Source: Allomyces macrogynus ATCC 38327
Lineage: Eukaryota > Blastocladiomycota > Blastocladiomycetes > Blastocladiales > Blastocladiaceae
Reading direction: 5' to 3'
Assembly: GCA_000151295.1 (NCBI GenBank)
Contig: GG745356.1
Coordinates: forward strand, 425,361 to 489,360
DNA: 64,000 bases
The notes beneath the pieces were generated by a model. The model saw only the letters and a program-made list of their open reading frames with translations, searched no databases and was not told where the DNA came from. The translations under genes and the position numbers were made by a program. This document shows positions 23,312-34,897 of this stretch, one piece after another (the first letter of the stretch is position 1; each line of letters starts with the position of its first letter).

Positions 23312-25853
23312 ATGTCCGCCGCCGACCTCGTCACGCCCATTGTCGCCGGCGTCGTTTCCACGACCGTGGTCGCCGCGACCGTCTACGCGACGCGCGCCAA
23401 GGCCGCCGCCGCCGCTGCTGAGCCCGCCGAGGACGGGCCCCAAGTCATCTACGAGCACCCGCTCTCGCATGTGATCCCGGCGACGCAGCCCGGCGAGTCC
23501 TACACGGTCCGGCACTGGCGCGCGCGCGAGGAGATGCAGGCGGAGCCGCCGTGCGACGAGGAGAATGGAGGGATCCGGCTGCGTACGCTCACGGACGTGA
23601 TGCTGCACGTTCGCTCGCATCATCCGCACAAGCTCGCGCTCGGCCGCCGCCGTCTGCGCCACATTCACGAGGAGGAAAAGGTCGTGACCAAGATCGTTGC
23701 TGGCAAGGAGGTCTCGCAGACCAAGAAGTGGCTGTATTACGAAATGGGGCCGTACGAATGGATGTCGGCGGACGAGGCCGCGTCGACGTCGGCCAAGATT
23801 GGGGCGGGGCTCGTCGAGCTTGGGATCAAGCCGAAGCGCGACCGGCTGTGCCTGTTTGCCGCGACGTCGTACGTTTCTACTTGCTTCAAATCGTTTTTGG
23901 ACTGTGGCCGGGTGCGTTTCGCAGGCTGATCGACTGATCTCGTTTTTTCTGTCGCTAGCCGCGACTGGATGCTCGTCGCGCACGCGTGCTTCTCGCAGGC
24001 CATCACCATCACGACCGCCTACGACACGCTCGGCGCGTCAGGCCTGCTGCACTCGCTCAACGAGGCCGAAGTGCCAGCCGTCTTCTGCAACAACACGCAC
24101 ATCCCGACCATTCTCAAGATCGCGCCGCAGGCAAAGTATTTGCGTCTCGTTATCTACGACGGTGAGATTACGGCAGCGCAGGCCGAGCAGGTGATTGCCG
24201 CGCACACCGCTGGCGACCACCAGCTGCGTTTCGTCTCGCTCGACTCGGTGATTGCCGAGGGCACGCTGCACCCGATCCCGCGCACGCACCCGGACCCAGA
24301 GGACTTGGCGTGCATCATGTACACGTCGGGCAGTACCGGTGCGCCCAAGGGTGTGGAGATCACGCACAAGAATGTGATTGCCGCCATGGCCGGGATTCAC
24401 GGGTCGTTTGGCCATTTGCTCAACGATACGGACGAGATGTACTTGGCCTACCTGCCGTGCGCGCATGTCCGTTTTCTGTTTGCTCACAACGTTCATTCCC
24501 GGATAAGGGTTGAACATGAAGAGCTGACCCTTCCAACGCATCATGCTCCCAGGTTCTTGAGTTCGCGATTGAGACGTACGCCCTGTGGCGCGGTATCTCG
24601 CTCGGGTACGGCTCGCCCAAGACGCTCACGGACGCGTCGATGCGCAACTGCGTGGGCGACATCAAGGGTTCGTTTCTCGTGGCGCCGTTTCTGCTGTCCC
24701 TCCCCGACTATTACCTCACCCTTACCTCACTGACAATAGAGCTGAAGCCGACGATTCTCGCGGGCGTGCCGGCCGTCTGGGACTCGATCAAGAAGGGAGT
24801 CGAGAACAAGCTGCGGGCGATGCCGCGCCCGATCCAGGCGGCGTTCAACGCGGCCGTCAAGCTCAAACAAATGTCGCTGATTCGCGGCATGAACGTGAAC
24901 CTCGAGCTCATGGACTCGGTCCTGTTTGGCGCGATCAAGGCCGAGACGGGTGGTCGGTTGCGCACGGGTGTCGCGGGCGGTGCGCCGTTGTCGGCCGACA
25001 CGCAGCTGTTCATTTCGGCCGTGATTTGCCCGCTCCTGCAGGGTTACGGTCTGACCGAATCGCTCGGCATGTCGGCGGTGCGCGTGCCCGAATACGGGTT
25101 TGCGACGCGCAATATCGGTGTGCCGATGCCCGACTGTGAGTTCAAGCTGGTCGATGTGCCCGAGGCCGGGTACGTCGCGACGGGGAACCCGCCCAAGGGC
25201 GAACTGTGGATTCGTGGGCCCGCCGTGTCGTCCGGGTACTTCAAGCAGCCGGAATTGACGGCCGAGACGTTCACCGAGGACGGGTGGCTCAAGACGGGCG
25301 ATATCGCCATGATCAACCCGCACGACCATACCTTGACCATCATTGACCGCCGCAAGAACCTTGTCAAGCTGTCGAACGGCGAGTACATTGCGCTCGAGCG
25401 GCTCGAGTCGATCTACGCGGCGAGTCATTACCTCGCCAAGCTGTGCATCTACGGTACGCTCCGCTGCTTTCTCATCTCCACTGACCGCTCGCAACCCGTG
25501 TCTCTGAGCATTCCCCATCCCTAGGTGACTCGGAACACTCGTTCGCGATCGCGATCGGTGTCCCGCACCCGCCGGCGATCAAGGCCCTGGCGGCCTCGCA
25601 GGGCATCAACGTGGCCGGCATGTCGTGGGAGCAGCTGTGCCAGTCGGACGTGGTCAAGGCCGCGGTCGTCAAGGACCTCGCTGCGATTGCCAAGGCCAAC
25701 GCGCTCGCACCCGCCGAGATTCCGCGCGCCGTGATTTTGGGCGACGAGGAATGGACGCCGCAGAACCAGCTGCTCACGGCGGCCATGAAGCTGCAGCGCC
25801 GCAACGTCGTGGCCAAGTTCAAGGCCGAGATTGATGCGATTTACGCCGCGTAA
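23312..25853 (+). CDS. Long-chain acyl-CoA synthetase
   Basis: Exons are 23312-23868, 23959-24466, 24553-24667, 24740-25453 and 25525-25853, giving 740 residues. Every junction restores the family reading, for example SRDWMLVAHACFSQAITI and CAHVLEFAIETYALWRG. An N-terminal hydrophobic helix (IVAGVVSTTVVAATVYATRA) is a likely membrane anchor on ER or lipid droplet. The AMP-binding motif YTSGSTGAPKG and the C-terminal signature TGDIAMINPHDHTLTIIDRR with NLVKLSNGEYIALERLES are intact. The enzyme activates long-chain fatty acids to acyl-CoA using ATP. The C-terminus IYAA is not a peroxisomal PTS1 signal. Confidence 0.95.
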
Positions 25854-26716
25854 GGCTCCGTTGTTTCTTTTTGCGCCTTCCTACGGAGCTTCGTGGTTGA
25901 GATGACGGTTGATAACCGGCTATTCGCCTCTCCCCGCATCTCCCCTCCATCTCTCACTTTTGTTTTTCCGTTTGTTGTTTGGCCCGCGCTCCTATCGCCC
26001 GCCGGTGTGCCGTTTGGAACTGGATCCCCCCTTTGGTGAAATGTGGTCAAATCTGTGTTGTCTTCGCGTGTTTCTTTCCACCCTCCCTCCTCCACGTCCC
26101 CGACTTTGGCCCTAGGCAGAGATGACCGAGTTCGTCGCCACAACCATGACGAGATCCGATCGTTGCTGTGATTGGGCCAGCTCTGGCCGAGGGTACGGTT
26201 GCGGGACTTGGAGCGGGTGGACGACTCTTTCGTGCCTCTTTGAACGTGCATCGAACACGAAGATATAACCAACTCGAATATTGCCTCAATTTCAAACGTG
26301 TATCAAAAGTCTGCGCAAAAAGATAAACGACCAGAACGACCACCAAGCACCTGTTATCGACATGATGCACCTTGTCAAGTTGGCCAGGTATGTAACTTTG
26401 CACCTCGAAATACTCTGAACAGGCAGCGTTCAGCCCACCCCAACAGATTGCGAAGGAGTGACAAAAGTTTGAGTTGATGAGTTGACACGATGTGAACAGG
26501 ACACGACGCGACACAACGTCTCGTGGCTGACCGTGAAGCACGATCGATAAGCCCGGTGCACTCGAATCCTGACCGAACGCAGACAAGAGAAACCGCGCGC
26601 ACAATGAAATACATTATTTGCAAGCGAAAATAGAACACGCCCAGCGACCCCGAAAGCGCTAACACGCCACGAGGACGGACCTAGGAAATGCACCTAGCCC
26701 CACTTGACAAACGAGC
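25854..26716. other. Convergent 3' spacer between acyl-CoA synthetase and EFL
   Basis: 863 bp between two stop codons on opposite strands. No coding frame with recognisable motifs, RNA gene or repeat was found. Confidence 0.5.
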
Positions 26717-28307
26717 TTACTTGTGCTCCACAGCGACAACCTTGCCGAGCATGACGGCCGTGTTGCCATCGAGGAAGGCAATACGCGACAGACCCTCGCA
26801 GTTCTGGAACGAGTCGACAACGAGCGGCTGGATGGGCTCGAAGACAACCTCGGCGGCCTCGTTGGCCTTGAGCGAGTGCGGGCCCTCCATCTTTTTGCGA
26901 CCGGTCTCCTTGCCAATCTTCCAGTTGATCTTGGTGATCTTGCAGGCCGAGCGGCCGCAGCGGACGAAGCCGATGGGCGAGTAGCCGGGCTTGACCTCCG
27001 AGGGGATATCGAGCGTCTGGACCTGGGCGGTGAACGACTTGACGGCCTTGAGCGTCGAGTCCTCCTTGTAGATCATGACGTCACCGACGCGGGGCATGTT
27101 GTTCTTGTCGAGACCCTTGATGTTCATGCCGACGTTGTCGCCCGTCTCGCCCTTCTCGACCTTCTTGTGGTGCATCTCGACCGTGAAGACCTTGCCGGCG
27201 CACGGCGTGGCCGTCGTGTGCGTGGGCAGGAAGACGACATCCTTGTTGGTCGTGACGATACCCTGCTCGACACGGCCGGCAAGTACATCACCGACACCCT
27301 TGATCTTGTAGATACCCGAGATGGGCACGCGCATCGCGGCCGTCGACTTGCGCGGCGGCAGCTCAGCGAAGTCGTTGAGGGCGTTGAGCAGCGTCACGAT
27401 CATGATGTCCTTGCCCGAGAGCGACTTGACCTTCTGGCCATTCCACCACGTCATCTTCTCCGACTTCTTGAGCAGGTTGTCGCCCATCCAGCCCGAGATC
27501 GGGATGACCGGGACCGAACCCTCGACGAAGTCCTTCTTCCAGCCCGTCTTGACGAGCATGTCCTTCATCTCAGCGGCAATTTCGTCGTAGCGCTCCTTCT
27601 TGTAGGGACCGGCCGGGTCCGAGTCCATCTTGTTGACACCGACAACGAGCTGCTTGACGCCGAGCAGGTTGAGCAGACGAGCGTGCTGGCGCGTCTGGCC
27701 CTGGATTTCACCGGCCTTGTGGTCACCCTTCTGGATGGCCGTCGTGAAGTTACCGTCGGCGGGGACCATGAGGAGAGCGACATCGGCCTGGGCGGCACCC
27801 GAGATCATGTTCTTGATGAAATCGCGGTGACCGGGCGCGTCGATGATGGTGTAGTGCCAGCGGTCGGTGAAGAATTCCTTGGTCGTGCACGCGATCGTGA
27901 CACCACGAGCGCGCTCCTCCTTCTGACGGTCCATGTAGAACGCGAAGGCGAACGACGACTTGCCGAGGGCATCGGCCTCCTGGCGGAGCTTCTCCATCTC
28001 ACGCTCGGGGATACCTGTGGAATTGGACCGGTGGCGGCGGTGGTCAGGCGACGGTCGTTCAATCGAGTGGATTCCAGCCGGCGGTCGCGCGCGGAAGCAC
28101 CGGCGGGTGGAGCGGACGAGGTGCGCGGCAAGGCCAATGTCATCGCAGCCATCGCTGTCGGCACCGACCGCATGCGCGCGGAAGTGGAAGAGACCGAGAA
28201 GAGCACGTACCGCCGAGCTCGAAGAGCAGACGGCCCGTCGTGGTCGACTTGCCCGAGTCGACGTGACCGCAGATGACGATCGAAAGATGCGGCTTGCCCT
28301 GCGACAT
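26717..28307 (-). CDS. EFL: EFL, elongation factor-like GTPase (EF-1alpha-like)
   Basis: Exons are 28307-28211 and 28014-26717, giving 464 residues; the 196-bp intron splits the Gly codon after FELG. G-domain motifs are intact: [18 protein letters not shown]. The sequence is not canonical eEF1A. It has the EFL-type segment [20 protein letters not shown], the divergent switch region [20 protein letters not shown] and [23 protein letters not shown] replaces or accompanies eEF1A in scattered eukaryotes and delivers aminoacyl-tRNA to the ribosome. The regular codon choice suggests high expression. A TATA box lies 72 bp upstream of the start codon. No canonical eEF1A is present in this window. Confidence 0.93.
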
Positions 28308-28378
28308 GGTGAATAGGTTGCTGCTCTTGGTGGGATGCGAGAGAGGGAGAGCACGCCAGGACGCGGGTGCGTGCTGGG

Positions 28379-28385
28379 ATTTATA
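28379..28385 (-). promoter_or_regulatory. TATA box of the EFL gene
   Basis: On the minus strand the sequence is TATAAAT, 72 bp upstream of the EFL start codon, inside the 460-bp divergent spacer shared with the small membrane-protein gene. Confidence 0.6.
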
Positions 28386-28767
28386 CGAGCGGCCTCCAAC
28401 GTGAGTGATTGCGCGTCCACGTCCTTCATGCTCGTTCTTGCTTGCATGTGTGGCGACCTTGCACGGGCCCAGCGCGCAGGGCTTTGCCGCGTGGGCCGTC
28501 GTGCACGTGCCACGGACGTCTCCGCAACCAATCATTTCAAGCAGATCACGAGACGGGTTGCCGGCCCCCCGCCCGACTCATCGCATTAGACCAGGTGACT
28601 TGAACGCGAGCAGTGACAGGCGCGGCAGGCCTCTGAGCCACAGCTTCTCGCCACATGCCACATGACTGACCACTTCCCGAGACAACCAAGTCGCAACGAC
28701 ACTTGCATCTCGCAACAGCCACCATCTGCAACTGCACCGCTGCAAGCAAACCAACACCCTCACCAGC

Positions 28768-29061
28768 ATGGGCATCCTCCGCGGCCCCAAGCTCAGCGAC
28801 CGCCAATTCCGGTGGCTCACGGTGATTGTGAGGTAAATTAACGCCAACCATCGTGGATCTCCAAGCTGTGCAAATGTCGCAAGTCAATCGAACCAAAACA
28901 TGATGCTGATCCCAGCGACGTAAAAACAACCAACCGCCAGCGTCCCAATCCTCGTTGTCTCGACCAAAATCCTGATCGAGCGCACGTTCTTCGGCGCCGA
29001 GCAGCGCAAGCGCGTCACGCCCGGCCTGTTGCCGAACCCGCGCAAGGACTTGGCCGAGTAG
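28768..29061 (+). CDS. 61-residue single-pass membrane protein
   Basis: Exons are 28768-28832 and 28941-29061, joined across a GTAAAT donor and a CCGCCAG acceptor. The product begins MGILRGPKLSDRQFRWLT and has one hydrophobic helix (LTVIVSVPILVVSTKILI), followed by a basic tail ending NPRKDLAE. Its size, basic flanks and short matrix-like N-terminus resemble small mitochondrial inner-membrane proteins, but I recognise no family. The open frame is interrupted by a 108-bp intron, so it is easily missed. It is divergent from EFL, 460 bp between starts. Confidence 0.62.
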
Positions 29062-31566
29062 CGCGCGACGACCCGGCATGGACGGCGCTGGAGATGAAGT
29101 GCGAGGAAGGAATGCATCAACCGTTTTGATCATGCTCTTTTTGTTGACGATGCTGGCGCGCCAAGTTTTTTCAAGCTGCTTATGAACGTCAGGGAGAAGC
29201 TGCTTCCTCCAACCCTCGTCGTTCAGTTCCATTTGCGCTCTGTGCCCGACCAACAATCGGCTGAAAATGAACCTGATTTGGGTCGCCGACATAGTCCACT
29301 CGACGATTTGTCGATCACTTGATTCGCGCCGAGCTGCGGTGCCCGAGGATGAGATCCACAGCAGCTCTGCATGCACATGTTCATCCTCTCGCTTCATTGA
29401 GAATCGATGCGGATCTATTACGATCCGCTACGGTACCAGATCCGCGCATGCATCCGATCCGCCCATGGACCGTCTCCTCGCGCGCATCGTTTGGAGGCCA
29501 CCATAGCACCCCACGTTCTGTATGAGGACATGGCTCAGGAGCCGATCGAGTTGAATGGGTTGCGGTCGATGTGATGATTCCCGACGCGGAGTGAAATGGC
29601 ACATTCGATTCGTGATCAAATGCCGTGTTAAATATGGAGCCATTCTCGACAGATCGTGTCGTTTCCGGCTGCCGCTTGAGCGTGATTGAGCGGGGAGGAT
29701 TATCGTGAACCGTGCTGTTTGCTTTTCATCCATTCACTACCACCCAGACGAAATCGCTTGTAATGAATTGGCTTTGGTCGACGACTTTGTCAACCCGTCG
29801 ATTTCTCGATGAACACTTTTTCAAGATCTTTTTTTTTTTAGCACACCGGTTGTCGCAGCAGGATGGAGGCATGGTCCGCAACAACCGAGCACGTCCCATC
29901 ACTTTAGCGCCAACCGATATGTGTCGCGGACTGTCCTCACAACTATCAGAGAATCAGCACTCTCGCGTGAATCATATTCTGCTCCCTTACACTCCACACG
30001 ACCAACACGACCTCGCCCCACACTCGACGCAACCAATCCTTCAATCCACGAGCTAAAACACATGACACACTCGACGCAGCACCACCCACAGCAGAACCCG
30101 AGCGGCGGATAATTCGAAAACCGCATGCACGACGAGCGCGCCGATGACTTGCCAGCACCATCCGTTGCGGGTGTACAGATTGCGTCGCGGTGTTGGTGGT
30201 TGCAGGGCCCGACATTGCTTTTGGCGAATCGTCGTGTCAGGCCGGGTCGGGTTGGGGCGTGGTGGAGTCTTGCACGTCGCTTGATTGTGGTCTCGCACGG
30301 TCTTCAACAGTCACCGTCGTGAGGGGGGGGGGGAGGGCGGAGGGGACGCGGTTGTCTGGCACCGGACGCAACAAGTGGGAGGAAGGAGGAGTTGATGGTT
30401 TGTGCGCGCAGCACGCACGCGCTCTTTGAGATGGCTGCGCGTTCTGTTGTCACCATCTCATCGCCAAAGCGTGCACCGGACGCGGCATGCGCCCGGCGGA
30501 CAAGGCGTGCGTTCAGGCCGCGTTAGCCAGGGAGTGCATGTCAGCATAGGTAGGCGCACGCCGCGGCGACATCGAGCTGGACAGGAAGCTGGTCCGGGGG
30601 TGGCGTGTGCGGGGTACTGATTCCTGAACCCTCGGTGGCGTGCATTTCATAGGCGACGGCCGTTTGAGATGCTGGCTGGGCTGATGACGAGTTCCCAATG
30701 TGTTTGCCCACATCTTGACAAGCGCCCATACTCTGTAACACCGTTGATCAATCACGACAGGCATCTGATCTTCAGAGTGGGACTGTCGTGACGCGAGAGG
30801 TACACTTGCCAACATATGGCAGCTCAGAAGATAGCGAGTTTGAAGCATCCAGTGAAAGCGCCTTTGTAGTCCGACATAATAGGTCGATTGAAACAGAAGC
30901 GCCCAGTCAGTCTGACATCTGTCGTTCCATCAATCCAACTTATCAGTATGTATACTGTCCGTTGCCTTCCTGTGCTTGCACGATCTGGCACTAGACAGGT
31001 AGCGCCTTGCGCGTTGATTGCGTGACAAACCTTATCACGATTTGATGTGTTGGGCGTGTCTGAGAAGAAATGAGCTGCAAACGTTCTGCACCCAAATCGT
31101 CCAGGTTCTCCTGCGGCTTGCCTGCAGCTGGCACGGGCCCGTTGAGCAAGACAGTCATTGCATGTGGAAGCAGCGCAAAGGGATTGTCAACTTGCACAAT
31201 CGTGCGGCCCGTATTGAACACACACACTGCATGCAGCTGCTGCGGCAGATGCGGCCTGATGTGGCCGGCGAGGAGCAAAAGGCGGCGGACTGAACTGACG
31301 CGGTGACCAATTTTGCAGCATCAGGCACCAACGAGTTGGTTGGATATTTCGACACCCTTGAACTGCGTCAGATGGACACTGCATGTGCGTCAGAAAGCTG
31401 GGCGCTGTTGTTGTTCCATGTCATTGGACATGACCATCACCCCAACAGCATAAATGGGGAGGAAGCCCTGAGCTGCGACCCTCTCTACTCTGTGTCTACT
31501 TTCGCTTATTCGCAGTGCACCAAGAAAACCAACCGAACGCTCACCTGTCCACTCAACAACACCGCA
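29062..31566. other. Gene-free accessory DNA, about 2.5 kb
   Basis: No coding gene, RNA gene or complete mobile element is supported. Minor structures are a perfect 7-bp inverted repeat GCGGATC-6-GATCCGC at 29409-29428, a T9 run near 29830, and a G-rich run at about 30322-30334. Weak open frames at 30.5-31.3 kb on either strand show no recognisable motif. Confidence 0.5.
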
Positions 31567-33122
31567 ATGGACCATTTGCAGTACATTGTGGCAATCGAGT
31601 TTGGGAACGACGGCAGCGGTTTTTCCGTGATAGATGCCAAGGACGCAAACATCGTCAAGAACATCGTCCACGCCAAGAGCCCGACTGCGACCCAGAAAAT
31701 TGATGTCGTATATTATGTCAAGTACCAGACAGATTGGCCTGCTTCAGCGAAACCATTTCCGAGAACGCGCACAGCGCTGCTCTATGACAATCAAGGGCGC
31801 GTTGCTGCGTGGGGCAACAAGGCATTTGACCAGCACCAGAGCATGCCCAGGCACCAGAAAGCCCTCCACATTTACATGGAACGATTGGAGCTCTTGCTCG
31901 TCGAGTCGCGCCAGCACCAGAAACCAGCCATGGAACAGCTCCAGAGGCTCGGAAAAAGCGTGGTAGACGTCATTTCTGATTTTTTACGTGCTCTGGCTGG
32001 AACTATCTGCAAGTTTGCCATGAGTCTCAATCCAGCCAAGTATGTGTCCTCTGCCCTGTGCAGTTGACACAATCGTCACCAAAACGACCATGTCTGAATT
32101 ACTGGCGCGCTAAAATATTGAATTTTCTCCAGAAACTGGGACCCAGATCATGTGCGCTGGTGCTTGACCATGTCACCACGTTGGAGTGACGCTGCCAAGA
32201 ACAAGATGCGTGACGCAATGATTCGTGCAGGCCTACTTCGTCCGGCCTGCTCTGACCGCCTGATTTTCTGTCATGAGCATGTCGCGGTACTCTTCCATGA
32301 GATGCTTTCGCACCGGTCACGCCTAACTATCCAGAAGGGTGATCCAACTCTCGTCATCGACATGGGTACATGTGGGCCACTTCAAAAACAATGTGTTATG
32401 GTCCACAAATCTGCTCACATATGTGCTCCCACCCCTTGACAGGGCGAGATGAGGTTAATATGACGGTCCTGCGCGGGTCCGGCGCCAAATTCGAAGAACT
32501 TGCCCCAAGACTAGACGCAGAATGTGGATCTGCGAGAGTCGACGAGGCGTTCTTTGAAATGATCCGTGAAATCATTGGCCCAGTCAAGTATGACCAAGTT
32601 GTCGCGGAGTACCCACAGATTCAGGTCAAGCTTGGTGTAGGCTGGGAACGGAGCAAGGAAATTTTTCATGGAGAGCAGGATGGACTATCGCTCACTCTCT
32701 TGCCAATTGCCTTGCGGCGTGTGTGCCAGTTTGACGACAACGTTCCGATTCCGGGGACCGGTGGTGCGATGATTGAAGACGACGAACTTTACTTGACCCA
32801 CAGGACGATGCGGATGCTCTTTAGGGACACGGTCGAGGAAATTTACGGGATGGCGCTGAATATGATTCGCAGCTGCGAACGCAAGGATATCCAGCTTTCC
32901 TGCGTCTTGCTCTTGGGGAGTTTTACTCGCTCCAGATATTTTGTTGACATGCTGCGTGGTCGCCTGCAAAGGGAGGCCTCAGTCGTTGAAGTAGCCGGGG
33001 ATGCGAAGTTGCTAGGCGCATGCCTGTATGGTACGGCGGGCGCCTGGATGAATTCATTCCGCCGTGCGGTGATAGGTTTGTGTGATTCTCACATTGCGCC
33101 TGATGCATGCTCACTTGTTTAG
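31567..33122 (+). CDS. HSPA12-like Hsp70-family protein, divergent
   Basis: Exons are 31567-32039, 32133-32365 and 32443-33122, giving 461 residues; both introns have GT-AG ends and restore the frame. The start reads MDHLQYIVAIEFGNDGSGFS, where Hsp70/HSPA12 proteins have a DFGTT-type phosphate loop. Exon 2 gives DHVRWCLTMSPRWSDAAKNK and exon 3 begins after VIDMG, where HSPA12 proteins have a GGGT loop, here missing. A late VLLLGSFTRSRYFVDMLRGR matches the family's GGF-S segment. HSPA12-like genes are numerous in many fungi and mostly uncharacterised. The degenerate nucleotide loops make ATPase activity doubtful. Alternatively the gene is decaying without stops. Confidence 0.68.
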
Positions 33123-33537
33123 CGTGCCTTGACAAGCCGTCGCTTCAAGTTGTGCCCGTCGTTGGGCCTGAGAGTGATCGCCTGTGGGCGCAGGCCAGCA
33201 CGAGCTTGCAGTCGGACACGAGTCACCGCGATCAATCGGTTGCGGGCGGCGACGAATCAGGAGATGAGAATCTGTGCTAAGAAGCGTCGGGTTCGACGGG
33301 TCAAGCAGGCCAGTTCACCCCAGTTCAACATCATTGTCGTTTGTCTTTTGTTGCAACAATGAATTCAACGTTGAAGGCTGTTGTATTTTTCTCTTTTCTT
33401 TTTTGATTGGATTCGTCAGTAAATGCAAGTCCGTCCTGTTGCTATAGAGCGACTCTCTCTCTCCTTCAACAGCCCTGCGACACGATTTGCCCACGCGCGC
33501 TTTCCAGTCTCCGACCGCACGCGCACCACGTTCGACC
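33123..33537. other. Spacer between the HSPA12-like gene and the secreted-family locus A
   Basis: 415 bp without a supported gene. It includes the probable promoter and leader of locus A; no TATA box or other named element was recognised. Confidence 0.4.
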
Positions 33538-33965
33538 ATGGCTCACCTCATGACGGTCACGGTCTTTGCGATGCTCGGCTTGCTCGTTTTGGCGACCGGG
33601 TCAACACACGCCGTAACTGGTCCGACAAGTGGTATGATGCCTACTTCAGCGACGCTGTCGTCGGGACGATGGCCTATGCCAAATACGCGATCACGCCGAC
33701 CACGCAATCGTGCCTGATCATTGGCTGCGCTGGCGAACAATACCAGGTGTTCATGAACGGCCAAGACATGGGTGCGTGACAAATCAAGACTGGCCATGGG
33801 CAAGCGGAACAAAGCGAATGATTAACGCGATACCTCGCGCCTGTTTGTTTACCCGCAGGTGTCACGTCGGCACCCATTACTGACGGCAAGTGCATCATCA
33901 AGCCTGAGGGCAGCTATAAATTGTCAATTTCTCCACGGGGTACTATGACCTGCCGGCGGGCGTGG
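33538..33965 (+). pseudogene. Secreted-protein family, locus A, N-terminal half
   Basis: The ATG at 33538 opens a signal-peptide-like sequence (MTVTVFAMLGLLVLATGSTHA). One base later the homologous reading moves to another frame (NWSDKWYDAYFSDAVVG, then CLIIGCAGEQYQVFMNGQDM). A candidate intron (donor GTGCGT near 33770, acceptor CCGCAG near 33859) leads to GVTSAPITDGKCIIKPEG and a segment resembling YYDLPAG. The Cys-x-x-x-x-C-GEQYQV pattern recurs in loci B and C. The frame break after the signal and the missing C-terminal half on this strand mark it as damaged. Function unknown. Confidence 0.5.
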
Positions 33966-34044
33966 CAGAGTTGTTTGAGTTCAAGCTGGTCGCGACCGCT
34001 GGCGATCATTATGCCAAAACCAGTCGCCCATGGCGCCAGCATAA

Positions 34045-34345
34045 CACCACCACCACGCAAAATCCGACAGTCTTGGGCTTGGCACACAGCGGGTACGCCG
34101 GTGCAGTCACCAGCGTCATGCGCCGCCCGTCCCGGACACTGTGAGTTGCGGGTCGACGCTGCCGTACGTGTCGGTGTTCCACGAATCCACAATGACCACG
34201 TCGGTCGGGTCCACGTTGATCCCGGGGCTCGCGCGCACGACGCCAAGCACCTCGCCCCAGTTCGTGGAGGTGATGCCCGCAAGAACCATGCCCACAAAAC
34301 ATCGATCCCAGCCAGGAAGACTCCGTTGTCAGTTCCACGCCCTTC
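34045..34345 (-). pseudogene. Secreted-protein family, locus A, C-terminal half, inverted
   Basis: On the minus strand 34300-34140 reads GMVLAGITSTNWGEVLGVVR, then SPGINVDPTDVVIVDSWNTD and TYGSVDPQLTVSGTG. This aligns with locus D (VLAPVTSANMNEVFKVVR, SWIGDSYAGIDLEL) and locus C (LVLMGVSSTNWEQVL, SWNGDSYGGVDP). It faces the N-terminal half at 33538-33965, so the locus is either an inverted rearrangement of one gene or two tail-to-tail fragments. Confidence 0.55.
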
Positions 34346-34440
34346 ACGCCATGCTGGCATCAAAGTCCTGCGACTTCAGCTGGTCACTTCAACGGCCGTT
34401 AGACTTCCATCCTCATCCCCCCACAACCTAGCCCGCCTGC
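34281..34440. repeat. Diverged duplicate of 35110-35275
   Basis: The stretch CACAAAACATCGATCCCAGC and the following CCTTCACGCCATGCTGGCAT recur in the same order at about 35118-35140 (CACAAAACGTCAATCCAAGC) and 35199-35218 (CCTTCACGCCATGCTGCCAT), with an insertion between them in the second copy. This is a local segmental duplication. Confidence 0.65.
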
Positions 34441-34826
34441 TCTTTGCAAAGGAATACCATGACACGCTCAAGCAAGCGGCCGAAACGTTGACTGGAGTCA
34501 TGACCGACCTGTGTTTCATGATTCCGCTTGATAATTTTCCTGCTCGCATGTTCGCTGAGGTGCAGAGGGCAACTCAGCAGGACGATGCAGCGCTGAGGGA
34601 GTCGTTTCAGCAAATGCTTGATACGTATTACGACGACCTGTATCAGAAAATGCACCTCCGAAATCAGAACATCCTCGAAGCGCTGGTTACCATGCAACGC
34701 CGTATCAACAAGCTGCAGGGAGTGTCGAGAACGAGTAGCCACGATCATGTGGTTGTGCGCGACGAAAATTTTTTTGTCGAGAATCTGTGCAGTCGCCGCG
34801 ATCTCGCGCGACGATACCTTTGGTGA
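34432..34826 (+). pseudogene. Orphan helical coding fragment
   Basis: An open frame of about 130 residues ends at 34826 and includes EYHDTLKQAAETLTGVMTDL and MHLRNQNILEALVTMQRRIN, which look like amphipathic helices. It has no credible start, and its end runs into a tandem repeat. I recognise no family. It may be an exon remnant of a lost gene or chance. Confidence 0.3.
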
Positions 34827-34897
34827 CGAGAACTGTGCAGTCGCCGCTGTCAAACGATTGTGCGCGACGATAATTTTGGTGACGAGAACCTGTGCTG
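34755..34897. repeat. Tandem repeat, three diverged units of about 50 bp
   Basis: Three successive units share GCGCGACGA, then TTTTGGTGACGAGAA or a variant, then CTGTGCAGTCGCCG, starting near 34757, 34806 and 34863. The third unit is shorter. No known element is recognised. Confidence 0.7.

Noticed and set aside
26723..28276. 517-codon plus-strand frame opposite EFL
   Set aside because: It spans the EFL intron antisense and has no recognisable domain; EFL on the minus strand is certain.
30991..31278. Open frames before the HSPA12-like gene on both strands
   Set aside because: No credible start, splice sites or motifs; similar length is expected by chance.
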